A stretch of DNA of 44,798 nucleotides from assembly GCF_019038435.1 (NCBI RefSeq), contig NZ_JAGPOX010000075.1, forward strand, positions 1 through 44,798, given 5' to 3'. This DNA is from Nocardia alni (GTDB lineage Bacteria > Actinomycetota > Actinomycetes > Mycobacteriales > Mycobacteriaceae). Both the position numbers and the translations under genes were made by a program. This document shows positions 32,701 through 41,256 of this stretch, one piece after another. Position 1 is the first letter of the stretch, and each line of letters starts with the position of its first letter. The notes under the pieces are model-generated. The model was given only the letters and a program-made list of their open reading frames with translations. It ran no database searches and was not told the origin of the DNA.

Positions 32701-34884
32701 TCATTTCAGACCGGCCGCGTCCATACCGCGCAACTCCTTCTTCAGGTCGGCGATCTCGTCGCGCAGGCGACCCGCCAGCTCGAATTGCAGTTCGCGGGCG
32801 GCGTTCATCATCTGGTCGGTCATCTCCTTGATCAGATCGGCCAGTTCGGCGCGCGGCATGGACTTGATGTCGCGGCCCTCGTAGACACCGGCGCTGACCG
32901 CGCGACCGGGCTCGCCCTGGGCGCGGCGCCCACGGCTGGCGTTACGGCCCGAGCCGCCGACCTCGACCTCCGTCTCCTCGGCCTCCCGATACACCTGGTC
33001 GAGGATGTCGGCGATCCGCTTGCGCAGCGGTTTGGGGTCGATGCCGTTGGCCTCGTTGTAGGCGACCTGTTTGGCGCGGCGGCGTTCGGTCTCGTCGATG
33101 GCGTTGCGCATCGAGTCGGTGATCCTGTCGGCATACATGTGCACCTCGCCCGAGACGTTGCGGGCGGCGCGGCCGATGGTCTGGATCAACGATCTGGTGC
33201 TGCGCAGGAAGCCCTCCTTATCGGCGTCCAGGATCGACACCAGGGACACCTCGGGCAGGTCCAGGCCCTCGCGGAGGAGGTTGATGCCGACCAGCACGTC
33301 GTATTCGCCCAGGCGCAGCTGGCGCAGCAACTCGACGCGGCGCAGCGTGTCGATCTCCGAGTGCAGATACCGCACCCGCACGCCCAGGCCGAGCAGATAG
33401 TCGGTGAGATCCTCGGACATCTTCTTGGTGAGGGTGGTGACCAGGACCCGCTCGTCGCGTTCGGCGCGCTGGCGGATCTCGTGCACCAGATCGTCGATCT
33501 GGCCCTTGGTCGGCTTCACCACGATATGCGGATCCACCAGACCGGTCGGGCGGATGACCTGCTCGACGAACTCACCGGCGGCCTGCCCCATTTCGTAGTC
33601 GCCCGGGGTGGCCGACATGTACATGGTCTGGCCGATCCGATCCGCGAACTCTTCCCAGGTCAGCGGGCGATTGTCCACCGCGGAGGGCAGCCGGAAGCCG
33701 TATTCGACGAGGTTACGCTTGCGGGACATATCGCCCTCGTACATGGCGCCGATCTGCGGGACGGTGTTGTGTGACTCGTCGATGACGAGCAGGAAGTCGT
33801 CCGGGAAATAGTCCAGCAGCGTGGCGGGGGCGGAGCCGGCCGAGCGGCCGTCGATATGCCGCGAGTAGTTCTCGATGCCCGAGCAGAAGCCGACCTGCCG
33901 GATCATCTCCATGTCGTACTGGGTGCGCATGCGTAGCCGCTGCGCCTCGAGCAGCTTGCCCTGACGCTCGAATTCGGCCAGGCGCTCCTCGAGTTCGGCC
34001 TCGATATCGCGGACCGCGCGCTCCATCCGCTCCGGGCCCGCAACATAGTGCGTGGCCGGGAAGATACGGACGAAATCCACCTGGCGCACCACATCACCGG
34101 TGAGCGGGTGCAGGTAGTACAGCGCCTCGATCTCGTCGCCGAAGAACTCGATGCGGATCGCCAGCTCCTCGTAGGAGGGGATGATCTCGACGGTATCGCC
34201 GCGCACCCGGAACGAGCCGCGTGTGAACGACATGTCGTTGCGGGTGTACTGGACGTCCACCAGCAGCCGCAGGAGCCTGTCGCGGTCGACCTCACGGCCG
34301 ACGTTCAGCTGAACCGAGCGGTCCAGATAGGACTGCGGGGTGCCCAGGCCGTAGATGCACGAGACCGACGCCACAACGACCACATCGCGCCGGGACAGCA
34401 GGCTCATGGTGGCCGAGTGGCGCAGCCGCTCGACATCGTCGTTGACCGAGCTGTCTTTCTCGATGTACGTATCCGTCTGGGCGATGTACGCCTCGGGCTG
34501 ATAGTAGTCGTAGTACGAGACGAAATACTCGACCGCGTTGTGCGGCAACATCTCTCGCAGCTCGTTGGCCAGCTGCGCGGCCAGCGTCTTGTTCGGCGCC
34601 ATGACCAGGGTCGGTCGCTGCACCCGCTCGATCAGCCAGGCGGCCGTCGCGGATTTACCGGTGCCGGTGGCGCCCAGCAGCACCACGTCGCGCTCGCCGG
34701 CCGCCAATCGGCGCTCGAGCTCCGCGATCGCGGTGGGCTGATCACCAGCGGGTCGATACTCGCTGACCACCTCGAACCGGCCATCGGTCCGCTCGATCGC
34801 ACCGATGGGCCGGAACTCCGAATGCGCCAGCGGCGTATTGCCCTCATGGTCCGGCTCGACGGGAAGTTCGGTTGCGAAAGCCAT
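32701..34884 (-). CDS. uvrB: Excinuclease ABC subunit B
   Basis: UvrB, 727 residues: damage-verifying helicase-like subunit that UvrA loads at lesions. Helicase motif I is LLGATGTGKSATAAWLIERV, followed by the beta-hairpin YYDYYQPEAYIAQTDTYIEKDSSVNDDVERLRHSAT, motif II VIDESHNTVPQ, motif V LREGLDLPEVSLVSILDAD and motif VI QTIGRAARN. The C-terminal UVR motif (LIKEMTDQMMNAARELQFELAGRLRDEIADLKKEL) for UvrC binding is complete. Start ATG 34884. The linker near residues 645-670 is Gly/Arg-rich. It lies beside coaE and DUF402 as in other actinobacteria. No SOS box was seen upstream. Confidence 0.98.
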   Translation of the reverse strand: MAFATELPVEPDHEGNTPLAHSEFRPIGAIERTDGRFEVVSEYRPAGDQPTAIAELERRLAAGERDVVLLGATGTGKSATAAWLIERVQRPTLVMAPNKTLAAQLANELREMLPHNAVEYFVSYYDYYQPEAYIAQTDTYIEKDSSVNDDVERLRHSATMSLLSRRDVVVVASVSCIYGLGTPQSYLDRSVQLNVGREVDRDRLLRLLVDVQYTRNDMSFTRGSFRVRGDTVEIIPSYEELAIRIEFFGDEIEALYYLHPLTGDVVRQVDFVRIFPATHYVAGPERMERAVRDIEAELEERLAEFERQGKLLEAQRLRMRTQYDMEMIRQVGFCSGIENYSRHIDGRSAGSAPATLLDYFPDDFLLVIDESHNTVPQIGAMYEGDMSRKRNLVEYGFRLPSAVDNRPLTWEEFADRIGQTMYMSATPGDYEMGQAAGEFVEQVIRPTGLVDPHIVVKPTKGQIDDLVHEIRQRAERDERVLVTTLTKKMSEDLTDYLLGLGVRVRYLHSEIDTLRRVELLRQLRLGEYDVLVGINLLREGLDLPEVSLVSILDADKEGFLRSTRSLIQTIGRAARNVSGEVHMYADRITDSMRNAIDETERRRAKQVAYNEANGIDPKPLRKRIADILDQVYREAEETEVEVGGSGRNASRGRRAQGEPGRAVSAGVYEGRDIKSMPRAELADLIKEMTDQMMNAARELQFELAGRLRDEIADLKKELRGMDAAGLK

Positions 34885-35207
34885 ACCTCACAGCGTAGGA
34901 CCACCCACCGACAACAAACACCTCTCAGCCCCTGGACCAGCGCGGACCGCACCGAAGACCCATCGCGGACCCTCACGACACACCGCTGACAGCATATTCA
35001 CGGCAAACTCCTCGGCGGATGTGACCCCGGTACGTAACACAATCGGCACATGTCCGAAATGTCCGGTGGCACAACGCGGTTCACCTATCTGCAGGTATGT
35101 GGCGAATTCGTCACGACGCGCGGACGGCGCGTTTATGCGAGAGCGAGACCGGCTATCCGGGTGTACTGTCCTATCCGGTTCCCAGGCAGTCAAGAAGGGG
35201 CAGTGCA
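34885..35207. other. Gap between uvrB and the first DUF402 gene
   Basis: 323 bp between divergent starts. It contains two direct copies of CTATCCGG (35153-35160 and 35171-35178) shortly before the DUF402 start, and a doubled ATGTCCG near 35050. These could be operator half-sites; no gene is visible. The uvrB promoter must also lie here. Confidence 0.45.
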
Positions 35208-35825
35208 ATGACCAGTCTTCAACCATTGCGCAACGCGGCACGCAACCTGCTCGCGACCGTCCATACGCACAGCGCCACCCCGCACGCCACGAACTCCGCC
35301 GAGCTCGTCGCGCCCGTACATGTCCCGCGCCGCCCGTCCACGGAGTATTTCAACCTCGACGAGTGCACCAAGACCGACTCGCGCGGTTTCGTGCGCTCGG
35401 TCGAGAGCTATCACGCCGAGCCGTGGGGTCTGTACCTCGTGCGCACGGCCGACGCCCCGCCCGAACGGTATACCGAGACCTGGTTACTGCCCGGGCCGGC
35501 GCTGCGGATCACCATGAGCCACGTGAACACGGCGCACGACCGTGATCCGGTCTACCACGTCTACCTCGGCGACTACGCCCGGATCGAGTCCAAGCGGTGG
35601 CGGGCCACCTACCACTACCTGGATATCGTGTGCCGCAACGGCCGCACCCCCGAACTGCACGGCCTGGACGAACTGTTCGCCGCCCACGACGTGGGCTACG
35701 TCGACGCCGCCGAGGCGCAGCGCATCATCGAACGCGCCAATACCGTGGTCTCCGGGGTCGCCGCGCACAACCATCATCTCGAACGCTGGCTGGGCACCCA
35801 TGGGATCACCCTCAGCTGGTTGTAA
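35208..35825 (+). CDS. DUF402 family protein, first of a tandem pair
   Basis: A 205-residue DUF402 protein, related to FomD-type nucleoside phosphate hydrolases. The core reads RPSTEYFNLDECTKTDSRGFVRSVESYHAEPWGLYLVR, then YHVYLGDYARIESKRWRATYHYLDIVCRNG with the acidic metal-binding residues, and ends HNHHLERWLGTHGITLSWL. It has an extra N-terminal stretch of about 45 residues compared with the second copy. Start ATG 35208 after GAAGGGG. The next gene is a paralogue 36 bp on. This family lies near coaE and uvrB in many actinobacteria. Confidence 0.88.
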   Translation: MTSLQPLRNAARNLLATVHTHSATPHATNSAELVAPVHVPRRPSTEYFNLDECTKTDSRGFVRSVESYHAEPWGLYLVRTADAPPERYTETWLLPGPALRITMSHVNTAHDRDPVYHVYLGDYARIESKRWRATYHYLDIVCRNGRTPELHGLDELFAAHDVGYVDAAEAQRIIERANTVVSGVAAHNHHLERWLGTHGITLSWL

Positions 35826-35861
35826 TGAACCAAAGCCCGATCACCGGTAGATTGGGCAGAC

Positions 35862-36389
35862 ATGACCCAGGCGCAAGCAGTGGATCTGCACCGACCGAAG
35901 GTCGAATACTTCGACATCGCCGAGCTCACCAACACCGATCCCAAGGGGTTCGTGCGGACGGTCGAGCGGTATCAGGTCGAGCCGTGGGGGCTGTACATGG
36001 CCCGCACGGCCGACCATGCCGAGTTCAGTTATCTGGAATCCTGGTTCCTACCCGCACTGTCGTTGCGCGCCACGGTCTTCCACTTCACCCCCGTGAACCT
36101 GCGTGATCAGGACTACTACATCGATATCGGCGAGTTCGGCGAGGTCGAGCCGGGCCGGTGGCGCTCGGTCGATCATTACCTGGATCTCTCGGTGCGCACC
36201 GGCCGCGGGGTCGAGTTGCTCGACGTGGACGAGTTGCTCGCCGCCCACACGGCGGGGTACCTCACCCTGCGGGAGGCACAACAGGCCGTCGAGACGGCCA
36301 CCACAGCGATCGACGGAATCGCGGGGCACGGGTACAACTTCGAGCGCTGGATCGACAAGACCTACGGGATCACATTGAGCTGGAAGTGA
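35862..36389 (+). CDS. DUF402 family protein, second of a tandem pair
   Basis: A 175-residue paralogue of the gene before it: RPKVEYFDIAELTNTDPKGFVRTVERYQVEPWGLYMART, then YYIDIGEFGEVEPGRWRSVDHYLDLSVRTG and the shared end GYNFERWIDKTYGITLSWK. By length it is closer to the usual single copy. The two proteins share the whole fold but differ at most loop positions, so the duplication is old. Probably cotranscribed with the first copy; converges on coaE. Confidence 0.9.
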   Translation: MTQAQAVDLHRPKVEYFDIAELTNTDPKGFVRTVERYQVEPWGLYMARTADHAEFSYLESWFLPALSLRATVFHFTPVNLRDQDYYIDIGEFGEVEPGRWRSVDHYLDLSVRTGRGVELLDVDELLAAHTAGYLTLREAQQAVETATTAIDGIAGHGYNFERWIDKTYGITLSWK

Positions 36390-36452
36390 GGCGGACAGCA
36401 GGTCTCATCGACGGGCGAGCGCGCAACACACCGGCGACGCCGGGCGCTCGAA

Positions 36453-37643
36453 TCACCGCGACCGGTCGGCCCAGGCGAGCACCCGTGGATACACCTCGTC
36501 GAACCACGGCGTTTTCACCTCGAGATATGCCTCGATCGCGCGCGGATCGGACAGCCCCGCGGCCGCCGCCTCGGCCTTGCGCTTGACCGCCAGGTAGTCC
36601 TCCCGCGCCTCGGGCACCGCGCGCAACCAATCCCGGAACGCCAGTGCGAAGACCTGCCCCGGCGACCCGTCGACCCGCACATGCAGGTTCACCGGTCGCC
36701 CGGGATCGGCGGCGGCGTGAATCCGCTTCTCCCACAGCGCGATGTCGGTGCCCGCCTTGCCGTCGTCGGTGGTGATGTGCTCGATTCGCGGAAAACCGGC
36801 CTGCTCCAACGGGTCGCGCAGTCGATCGGCGGTCTCCAGATCCGCGACGGTGAGCTGCAGATCGATCACGTCCTTGGCCGGGAACCCGGGCACCGCGGTC
36901 GAACCGATGTGAGCGATACGCAAAGCCGCACCGCCGCAAACCAATCCGATCCGCGCGATCAGCCGTTGCGCCTGCGCCGCCCATTCCGGATTCGGTTCGG
37001 CCACATGGATCGGACCGCGCGGCGGCCACGACCGGGTACGCAGGTTCTGCTCGAACGGCGCCAGCCGCTCCTCCCACAGCGCCCGCACCTGGGGTTCGAG
37101 ATCTTCGGGCGAGCCGTCGTTGTCCAGCAGCACATCGGCCATCGCACGGCGCTGTTCGTCGGTGGCCTGCGCGCGAATCCGGGCCAGCGCGTCGTCGCGG
37201 GCGATACCCCGGAACTCGCCCAGGCGCCGCACCCTGGTCTCGACATCGGCCATGACCACCAGCACCAGGTGCATCATCGCGCCGAGACCGTTCTCGACCA
37301 GCAGCGGAACATCCTGCACGACAATGGAATCGGCCGGGGCGGCGGCGATCAGTTCGACGGTGCGGCGCCCGACCAACGGATGCGTGATCGAATTGAGAGT
37401 GGTCCGCGCCTCGTCGCTGGCGAATGCCTTGGCCGCCAACGCCGGCCGGTCGAGGCTGCCGTCCTGCGCCAGGATCTCGGGCCCGAACGCCTCGACCAGC
37501 GCGGCCAGCCCCTCGGTACCGGGCTCCACCACCTCGCGGGCGATCGCATCGCTGTCGACCAGGACGGCGCCCCGCTCCACGAGCATCCGCGCCACCGTCG
37601 ACTTACCCGCTCCCATGCCTCCGGTGAGACCAATACGCAACAT
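36453..37643 (-). CDS. coaE: Dephospho-CoA kinase fused to a GrpB (UPF0157) domain
   Basis: A 396-residue fusion. Residues 1-200 are dephospho-CoA kinase, the last step of CoA synthesis: P-loop GLTGGMGAGKST at residues 6-17, DSDAIAREVVEPGTEGL, the lid region HPLVGRRTVEL and VVQDVPLLVENG. Residues about 210-396 are a GrpB nucleotidyltransferase-like domain with HIGSTAVPGFPAKDVIDLQLTV and YLEVKTPWFDEVYPRVLAWA. The same fusion is found in mycobacteria (Rv1631), and the extra domain helps stability of the kinase there. Start ATG 37643. No frame break between the halves. Confidence 0.96.
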   Translation of the reverse strand: MLRIGLTGGMGAGKSTVARMLVERGAVLVDSDAIAREVVEPGTEGLAALVEAFGPEILAQDGSLDRPALAAKAFASDEARTTLNSITHPLVGRRTVELIAAAPADSIVVQDVPLLVENGLGAMMHLVLVVMADVETRVRRLGEFRGIARDDALARIRAQATDEQRRAMADVLLDNDGSPEDLEPQVRALWEERLAPFEQNLRTRSWPPRGPIHVAEPNPEWAAQAQRLIARIGLVCGGAALRIAHIGSTAVPGFPAKDVIDLQLTVADLETADRLRDPLEQAGFPRIEHITTDDGKAGTDIALWEKRIHAAADPGRPVNLHVRVDGSPGQVFALAFRDWLRAVPEAREDYLAVKRKAEAAAAGLSDPRAIEAYLEVKTPWFDEVYPRVLAWADRSR

Positions 37644-38012
37644 TCCCCCAGTCTCGCACTACCCCTATCTCCCCACCCCGCTCACCCTGTCCGCCTCATC
37701 TCGGCGCGGCCGACACACCAAGCCACGCAACCGCATCGAGCCGACCACCCGAGAGGTGAGCACCGGTCGGACACCCAACGAGGCTGAATACCCAAACCTC
37801 GGCATAGCAATTCCCCCTAACGAACCAATTGTCCATTTCGTGATGGCTGCGATATCAATTCGCAACTTTCTGTCGAGAATACCGACCAGAGGTCCGAGAT
37901 TGTTGGACACGTCAGGACACAAGTCGATCAAAATTGCTCGGTACCCACTTTTGTTCCACTACAGTTCGCCGCAAGCGATCCAGCCCACCCATTGCGAGCA
38001 AAGGAACAAGCG
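37644..38012. other. Gap upstream of coaE, AT-richer than its surroundings
   Basis: 369 bp. The part from about 37780 to 37980 is clearly richer in A and T than the rest of the window. A minus-strand frame (37931-37665) exists but has no family features and no ribosome site. The coaE promoter and that of a possible small plus-strand gene are expected here. Confidence 0.4.
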
Positions 38013-38237
38013 GTGCACGTCCAAGAGGGCATCCGAAACATTCAGACGGGTCGGCACCGGCTGGGCTTGCCGGGCAGGGTGTATTGTCTCGAAAACCCCG
38101 CCGTCGCGGACACGGTGACGCGTTACCGCCGCACCGGGCTGATCGCCCTGCTCAACCCCGCTCGCCATAGCTGGGCAGCGCTGCGACGTCGCGCGGCTTG
38201 GGCCGCGGTCGGCTGGGTTCCCGCTCCGGTGGGCTGA
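38013..38237 (+). CDS. Possible 74-residue hypothetical protein
   Basis: A frame starting at GTG 38013, 6 nt after AAAGGA, and ending at 38237, just before the phospholipase gene on the other strand. It encodes an arginine-rich protein with GIRNIQTGRHRLGLPGRVY at the start and LLNPARHSWAALRRRAAWAAVGW at the end. No family is recognised and no signal peptide is seen. The AT-richer region ahead could supply a promoter. It may be a real small gene or a remnant of a transferred one. Confidence 0.35.
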   Translation: MHVQEGIRNIQTGRHRLGLPGRVYCLENPAVADTVTRYRRTGLIALLNPARHSWAALRRRAAWAAVGWVPAPVG

Positions 38238-38249
38238 GCGCGCCCGGGA

Positions 38250-39779
38250 TCACACCAGTCCGCTGGGCCTGCGCCGACTACCGGATCGCTGGATCGGCAT
38301 GGCATTGGGCGGGACCGGATACGGAGTCCCCTTACCGGCCGAGCCGAGCGCGATATTCGGTCCGCATTCCGCGATCGCGGCGTGTGTGCGCGAATTCGGA
38401 TCGCTGATACGCGGCGCCGCCGCGTCGGGTGTGGAGGCGAAATCGAAGGCCGAGGTCATGTCTCCGGCCACGCGTCGCCGCCAAGCGGTCAGGTTCGGCA
38501 CGTCGACGCCGAAACGGCGTTCGATCAAGCGCAATTGCGAGGTGTGATCGAAGGTCTCCGAGGCCACCAGCCCACCGCGCGAATACGGCGAGATGACGAA
38601 ACACGGAACGCGATAACCCAATCCGATCGGTCCACGCACGCCCTTGGCCGCGGGCACCCGGTTCAGGTCCACGCTCAAGTACTCCCCCGGTGTGCCGGCC
38701 GGCGCGGTCGGCGGGGTGACATGGTCGAAGAATCCGCCGTTCTCGTCATAGCTGACGATCAGCGCGGTCTTCTCCCACACTCGAGGATTCGAGGTCAGGA
38801 TGTCGAGCACCTGCATGATGCCGACCGCGCCGAACGCCGGCGGGAGGGCTGGGTGCTCGCAGTTCATCAGCGCCGGAATCACCCACGACACCGAGGGCAG
38901 CCGGTCGGCGGCGACATCGTCGGCGAAGTCGTGCGGATAGACCGGAGCCTTACCCCGCCGCGCCAGTTCGGAATTCGGGTCCGCGGCCTGCTTGAAACAG
39001 CCCATCATCCCGTCGAGGAATACCGAGGAGATCGGACCGACGTCGCGGTTGTTGTACATCTTCCAGCTGACCCCGGCCGCGGAGAGATTCTCCGGCATCG
39101 TGCGCCAGGTGTAGGCGTTCTGCGGAATGATGGCCGGGGTCTCCACCAGCGGCCCCCCGGCCACGCCCTCGGGGTCGATATGAGCCGACATCCAGTACAG
39201 GCGGTTGGGGTCGGTGGGGCCGAGCACCGAACAGTGGTAGTGGTCGCAGAGGGTGAACGCGTCGGCCAGCTCGTGATGGATCGGAATATCCTCACGCAGG
39301 TAATACCCCATGGCCGCGGGACCGTTTCCGGCGCCGACGCTGGCGATCGACATCGGCATCCACCGGTCGTTGCGGCCGCCGTTCCAGGACTGGTGCATCC
39401 CGGGCCAGCTGTGGTCCGGGTCGTTGATGCAGTCCCCGTCCAGGCTCGCGCCGCGGGTGGTGTCCAACCGGAACGGCATGACGTATCCGTCCGCCGTCGG
39501 CCCGACGCCGGGCGCGTAGCCGTACTGCTTCCAAGCGGCCGAGGCGTCGCCGAATCCCCGCACTCCGGGCATCGTCCCGAAATAGTGGTCGAACGAGCGA
39601 TTCTCCTGCATGAGCAGCACGATGTGCTCGATATCCCCGAGCCCGCCCATCCCGGCCGGATCGGCGGCATACGCCCGCTCGATGATCGGATCCGCCAGCG
39701 AGGCCAACGCGGCAACCCCACCCGCGGCCATCGCCTTCGTCAGAAAATCGCGCCGATTGATGCCGTCGAAGACGCCCAT
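38250..39779 (-). CDS. Tat-exported phospholipase C family phosphoesterase
   Basis: A 509-residue secreted phosphoesterase of the bacterial PLC/acid phosphatase (PF04185) family, like mycobacterial PlcA-D. A twin-arginine signal is at residues 8-38 (NRRDFLTKAMAAGGVAALAS, likely cleavage near AYA-AD). The catalytic/metal block is HIVLLMQENRSFDHYFGTMPG at 52-72. Further conserved parts are HIDPEGVAGGP, IVSYDENGGFFDHVTPP and SPYSRGGLVASETFDHTSQLRLIE. It would hydrolyse phospholipid headgroups outside the cell. The ATG 39779 follows GGAAGG; the longer upstream frame lacks a signal. Gene ends 12 bp from the small plus-strand ORF. Confidence 0.93.
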   Translation of the reverse strand: MGVFDGINRRDFLTKAMAAGGVAALASLADPIIERAYAADPAGMGGLGDIEHIVLLMQENRSFDHYFGTMPGVRGFGDASAAWKQYGYAPGVGPTADGYVMPFRLDTTRGASLDGDCINDPDHSWPGMHQSWNGGRNDRWMPMSIASVGAGNGPAAMGYYLREDIPIHHELADAFTLCDHYHCSVLGPTDPNRLYWMSAHIDPEGVAGGPLVETPAIIPQNAYTWRTMPENLSAAGVSWKMYNNRDVGPISSVFLDGMMGCFKQAADPNSELARRGKAPVYPHDFADDVAADRLPSVSWVIPALMNCEHPALPPAFGAVGIMQVLDILTSNPRVWEKTALIVSYDENGGFFDHVTPPTAPAGTPGEYLSVDLNRVPAAKGVRGPIGLGYRVPCFVISPYSRGGLVASETFDHTSQLRLIERRFGVDVPNLTAWRRRVAGDMTSAFDFASTPDAAAPRISDPNSRTHAAIAECGPNIALGSAGKGTPYPVPPNAMPIQRSGSRRRPSGLV

Positions 39780-39804
39780 GTCGCCGTTCAGACCTTCCAC
39801 GTAT

Positions 39805-39824
39805 GTGAAACAGAGTGAAACAGA
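39805..39824. repeat. Tandem 10-bp repeat before the phospholipase gene
   Basis: GTGAAACAGA occurs twice in a row, 26 bp upstream of the phospholipase start, where a promoter or regulator site could lie. Apart from the rpsA-derived sequences described separately, 39780-40095 contains nothing recognisable. Confidence 0.6.
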
Positions 39825-39977
39825 GAGAGTTCTCCGCCCATCGGCCACCCTAGGCGAAAAGTCCGGAATCCCTCGAACTTTCACCTGCGGCGCAAGTGCG
39901 CCATGCCGCAGTTCGGCCGCTCCGCCGCCGACGAATGCGGCCGTGCTCGGCACGATCCGGCTCGTCATACGGGAAGA

Positions 39978-40003
39978 CCCTCGGATCGCATACGATCCAG
40001 GGG
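39978..40003 (-). terminator. Decayed copy of the rpsA terminator hairpin
   Basis: GGATCG-CATA-CGATCC with flanking CCCT/AGGG pairs and one unpaired C, lying 17 bp beyond the copied rpsA stop codon, comparable to the real terminator, which sits 13 bp beyond the genuine rpsA stop. No T-run follows here. It could still end transcription of the Rpn-type gene. Confidence 0.55.
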
Positions 40004-40019
40004 CCTTTCGCGATGAAGC

Positions 40020-40097
40020 GATTACGCGTAGCCGGAGAGCTTCTCCCGCAGCGCGGCCACCTGAACATCGCTCGCGAGCGAACCGCCGCCCGACTTC
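40020..40097 (-). repeat. Copy of the rpsA 3' end downstream of the Rpn-type gene
   Basis: 71 of 78 positions match 41257-41334. Read on the minus strand it would encode GSLASDVQVAALREKLSGYA and a TAA, i.e. the S1 C-terminus with a few substitutions, all without frame damage. Its border coincides with the stop codon of the Rpn-type gene (40098-40096), one frame out of register. Confidence 0.85.
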
Positions 40098-41094
40098 AGA
40101 CTGAGAAGACGTCCTCGACAGTACTGGCGTTGAGGATTCGCAGCGTCCACATCTCCAACCGGTCCATATCGGCAGCAGAAACGGCATCGGCGACCCAGTC
40201 GGGCAACTGCACGAACCTGGCTGTCAACAGGCGCATCAGCGTTTCGGCCCGTTCCGCCATCCGCCCCTTGGCCTCGCCCCGCACCTCGCCCCGTGCTTCG
40301 AGCTGTTCCGCGATCGTCACCGCGACCTCCCTCGCCTTCTCGCCGAGCTTGTCGTAGACCGGATCCAGATCCTGGATTCCGATTCGACCAGCGTTGACAG
40401 TATAGATGTAGGTCACGACCGTCTCCCAGCGCTGCAGACCGCCCGGCTCTTCGATCAACGCCCTGAGCTCGTCGGCCCAGTCCAGTAGTAGCGAAACCAG
40501 CAGCGGATTGTTCGGCGCTTCTCGCAGGAGCAACAGCAGAATCAGCACGTCGGGGGGCAGTTCCCGCTCGGCCAACTGCTGCGCGTTCACCGCGTTCACG
40601 TCATCGAGCAGGTACCGGACGTGAGGCACCAGATCGCCCGCTGTCGCTCGCTCCGAATCGTTCAGGTCGAGCAGATCGGCCAGATCCATCGGGGCATTCC
40701 AGCGCAGACCCCGGGGACTACAGTGCACCACCAGCGGAATGATCATCGGTAGTCGTTTGGCACCCGGATGCTCCTCGAGGTAGCAATTCCAGATCGCCAC
40801 CATGTACTCCACTATCCGGAACGCCATCAATTCATCCGAGCTGGACTGATGTTCGGCCAGCACGTAGACGAACCCGGGCCGCCCCGCGATCCGAGTCCGG
40901 AACAGCACATCGCTGTAGCGGCCCCGCAACGGTGGAGCCACGAAACTCTTCGACACCGGCGTCATCTGGGTCCAGTCCACCAGTGCCGCCATCCCCGGCG
41001 TCAGCACGGCCCGCATCTCCGCGGCTACAGCCTGCCAGCGCTCCATGATCTTGCGAAAGAACAAGTCATGTGGTGTATTCGGCATCACAGCCAT
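40096..41094 (-). CDS. Rpn-family (PD-(D/E)XK) nuclease / YhgA-like transposase protein
   Basis: A 332-residue protein of the Rpn/YhgA-like group, whose E. coli members are DNA endonucleases that promote RecA-independent recombination. It begins with TPHDLFFRKIMERW. The nuclease core has D62 in GRYSDVLFRTR and E81-x-Q83 in YVLAEHQSSSDELMAFRIVEYM, followed by PMIIPLVVHCSPRGL. The C-terminal region is helical (YDKLGEKAREVAVTIAEQLEARGE, AETLMRLLTARFVQLPDW). All catalytic positions I can judge are intact. Start ATG 41094 or 41085; no clear ribosome site. The gene is bracketed by direct copies of the rpsA 3' end. Confidence 0.88.
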   Translation of the reverse strand: MAVMPNTPHDLFFRKIMERWQAVAAEMRAVLTPGMAALVDWTQMTPVSKSFVAPPLRGRYSDVLFRTRIAGRPGFVYVLAEHQSSSDELMAFRIVEYMVAIWNCYLEEHPGAKRLPMIIPLVVHCSPRGLRWNAPMDLADLLDLNDSERATAGDLVPHVRYLLDDVNAVNAQQLAERELPPDVLILLLLLREAPNNPLLVSLLLDWADELRALIEEPGGLQRWETVVTYIYTVNAGRIGIQDLDPVYDKLGEKAREVAVTIAEQLEARGEVRGEAKGRMAERAETLMRLLTARFVQLPDWVADAVSAADMDRLEMWTLRILNASTVEDVFSV

Positions 41095-41164
41095 AGTCCG
41101 GCAATCTAGTGCCGAACGCGACAATGACGCCAATTGATTACGGGGGTTTGGAACGAATCTCGGT

Positions 41165-41204
41165 GTGTCGCAACACGACACGCGCCTGTGGGGTCAACCC
41201 CACA
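41165..41204 (-). other. Two extra hairpins after the rpsA terminator
   Basis: GTGTCG-CAACA-CGACAC (41165-41181) and TGTGGGG-TCAA-CCCCACA (41187-41204), both perfect, follow the rpsA terminator on the minus strand. They may be back-up terminators or mark the end of an inserted segment. Confidence 0.65.
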
Positions 41205-41213
41205 AATAAAACA

Positions 41214-41243
41214 AGGGCCTCGATCCGTTCGGATCGAGGCCCT
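41214..41243 (-). terminator. Intrinsic terminator of rpsA
   Basis: Perfect 13-bp arms AGGGCCTCGATCC (41214-41226) and complement (41231-41243) with a 4-nt loop, followed on the minus strand by TTGTTTTATTT. It ends 15 bp after the rpsA stop. A textbook Rho-independent terminator, rare in such GC-rich DNA. Confidence 0.93.
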
Positions 41244-41256
41244 CGTCAGACGATCG

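Noticed and set aside
31096..33774. An 892-codon open frame on the plus strand over the AraC, VOC and uvrB genes
   Set aside because: It crosses three well-supported genes on both strands and has no recognisable motifs.
37665..37931. Minus-strand 88-residue frame upstream of coaE
   Set aside because: No ribosome site, no family features, and it overlaps the expected coaE promoter.
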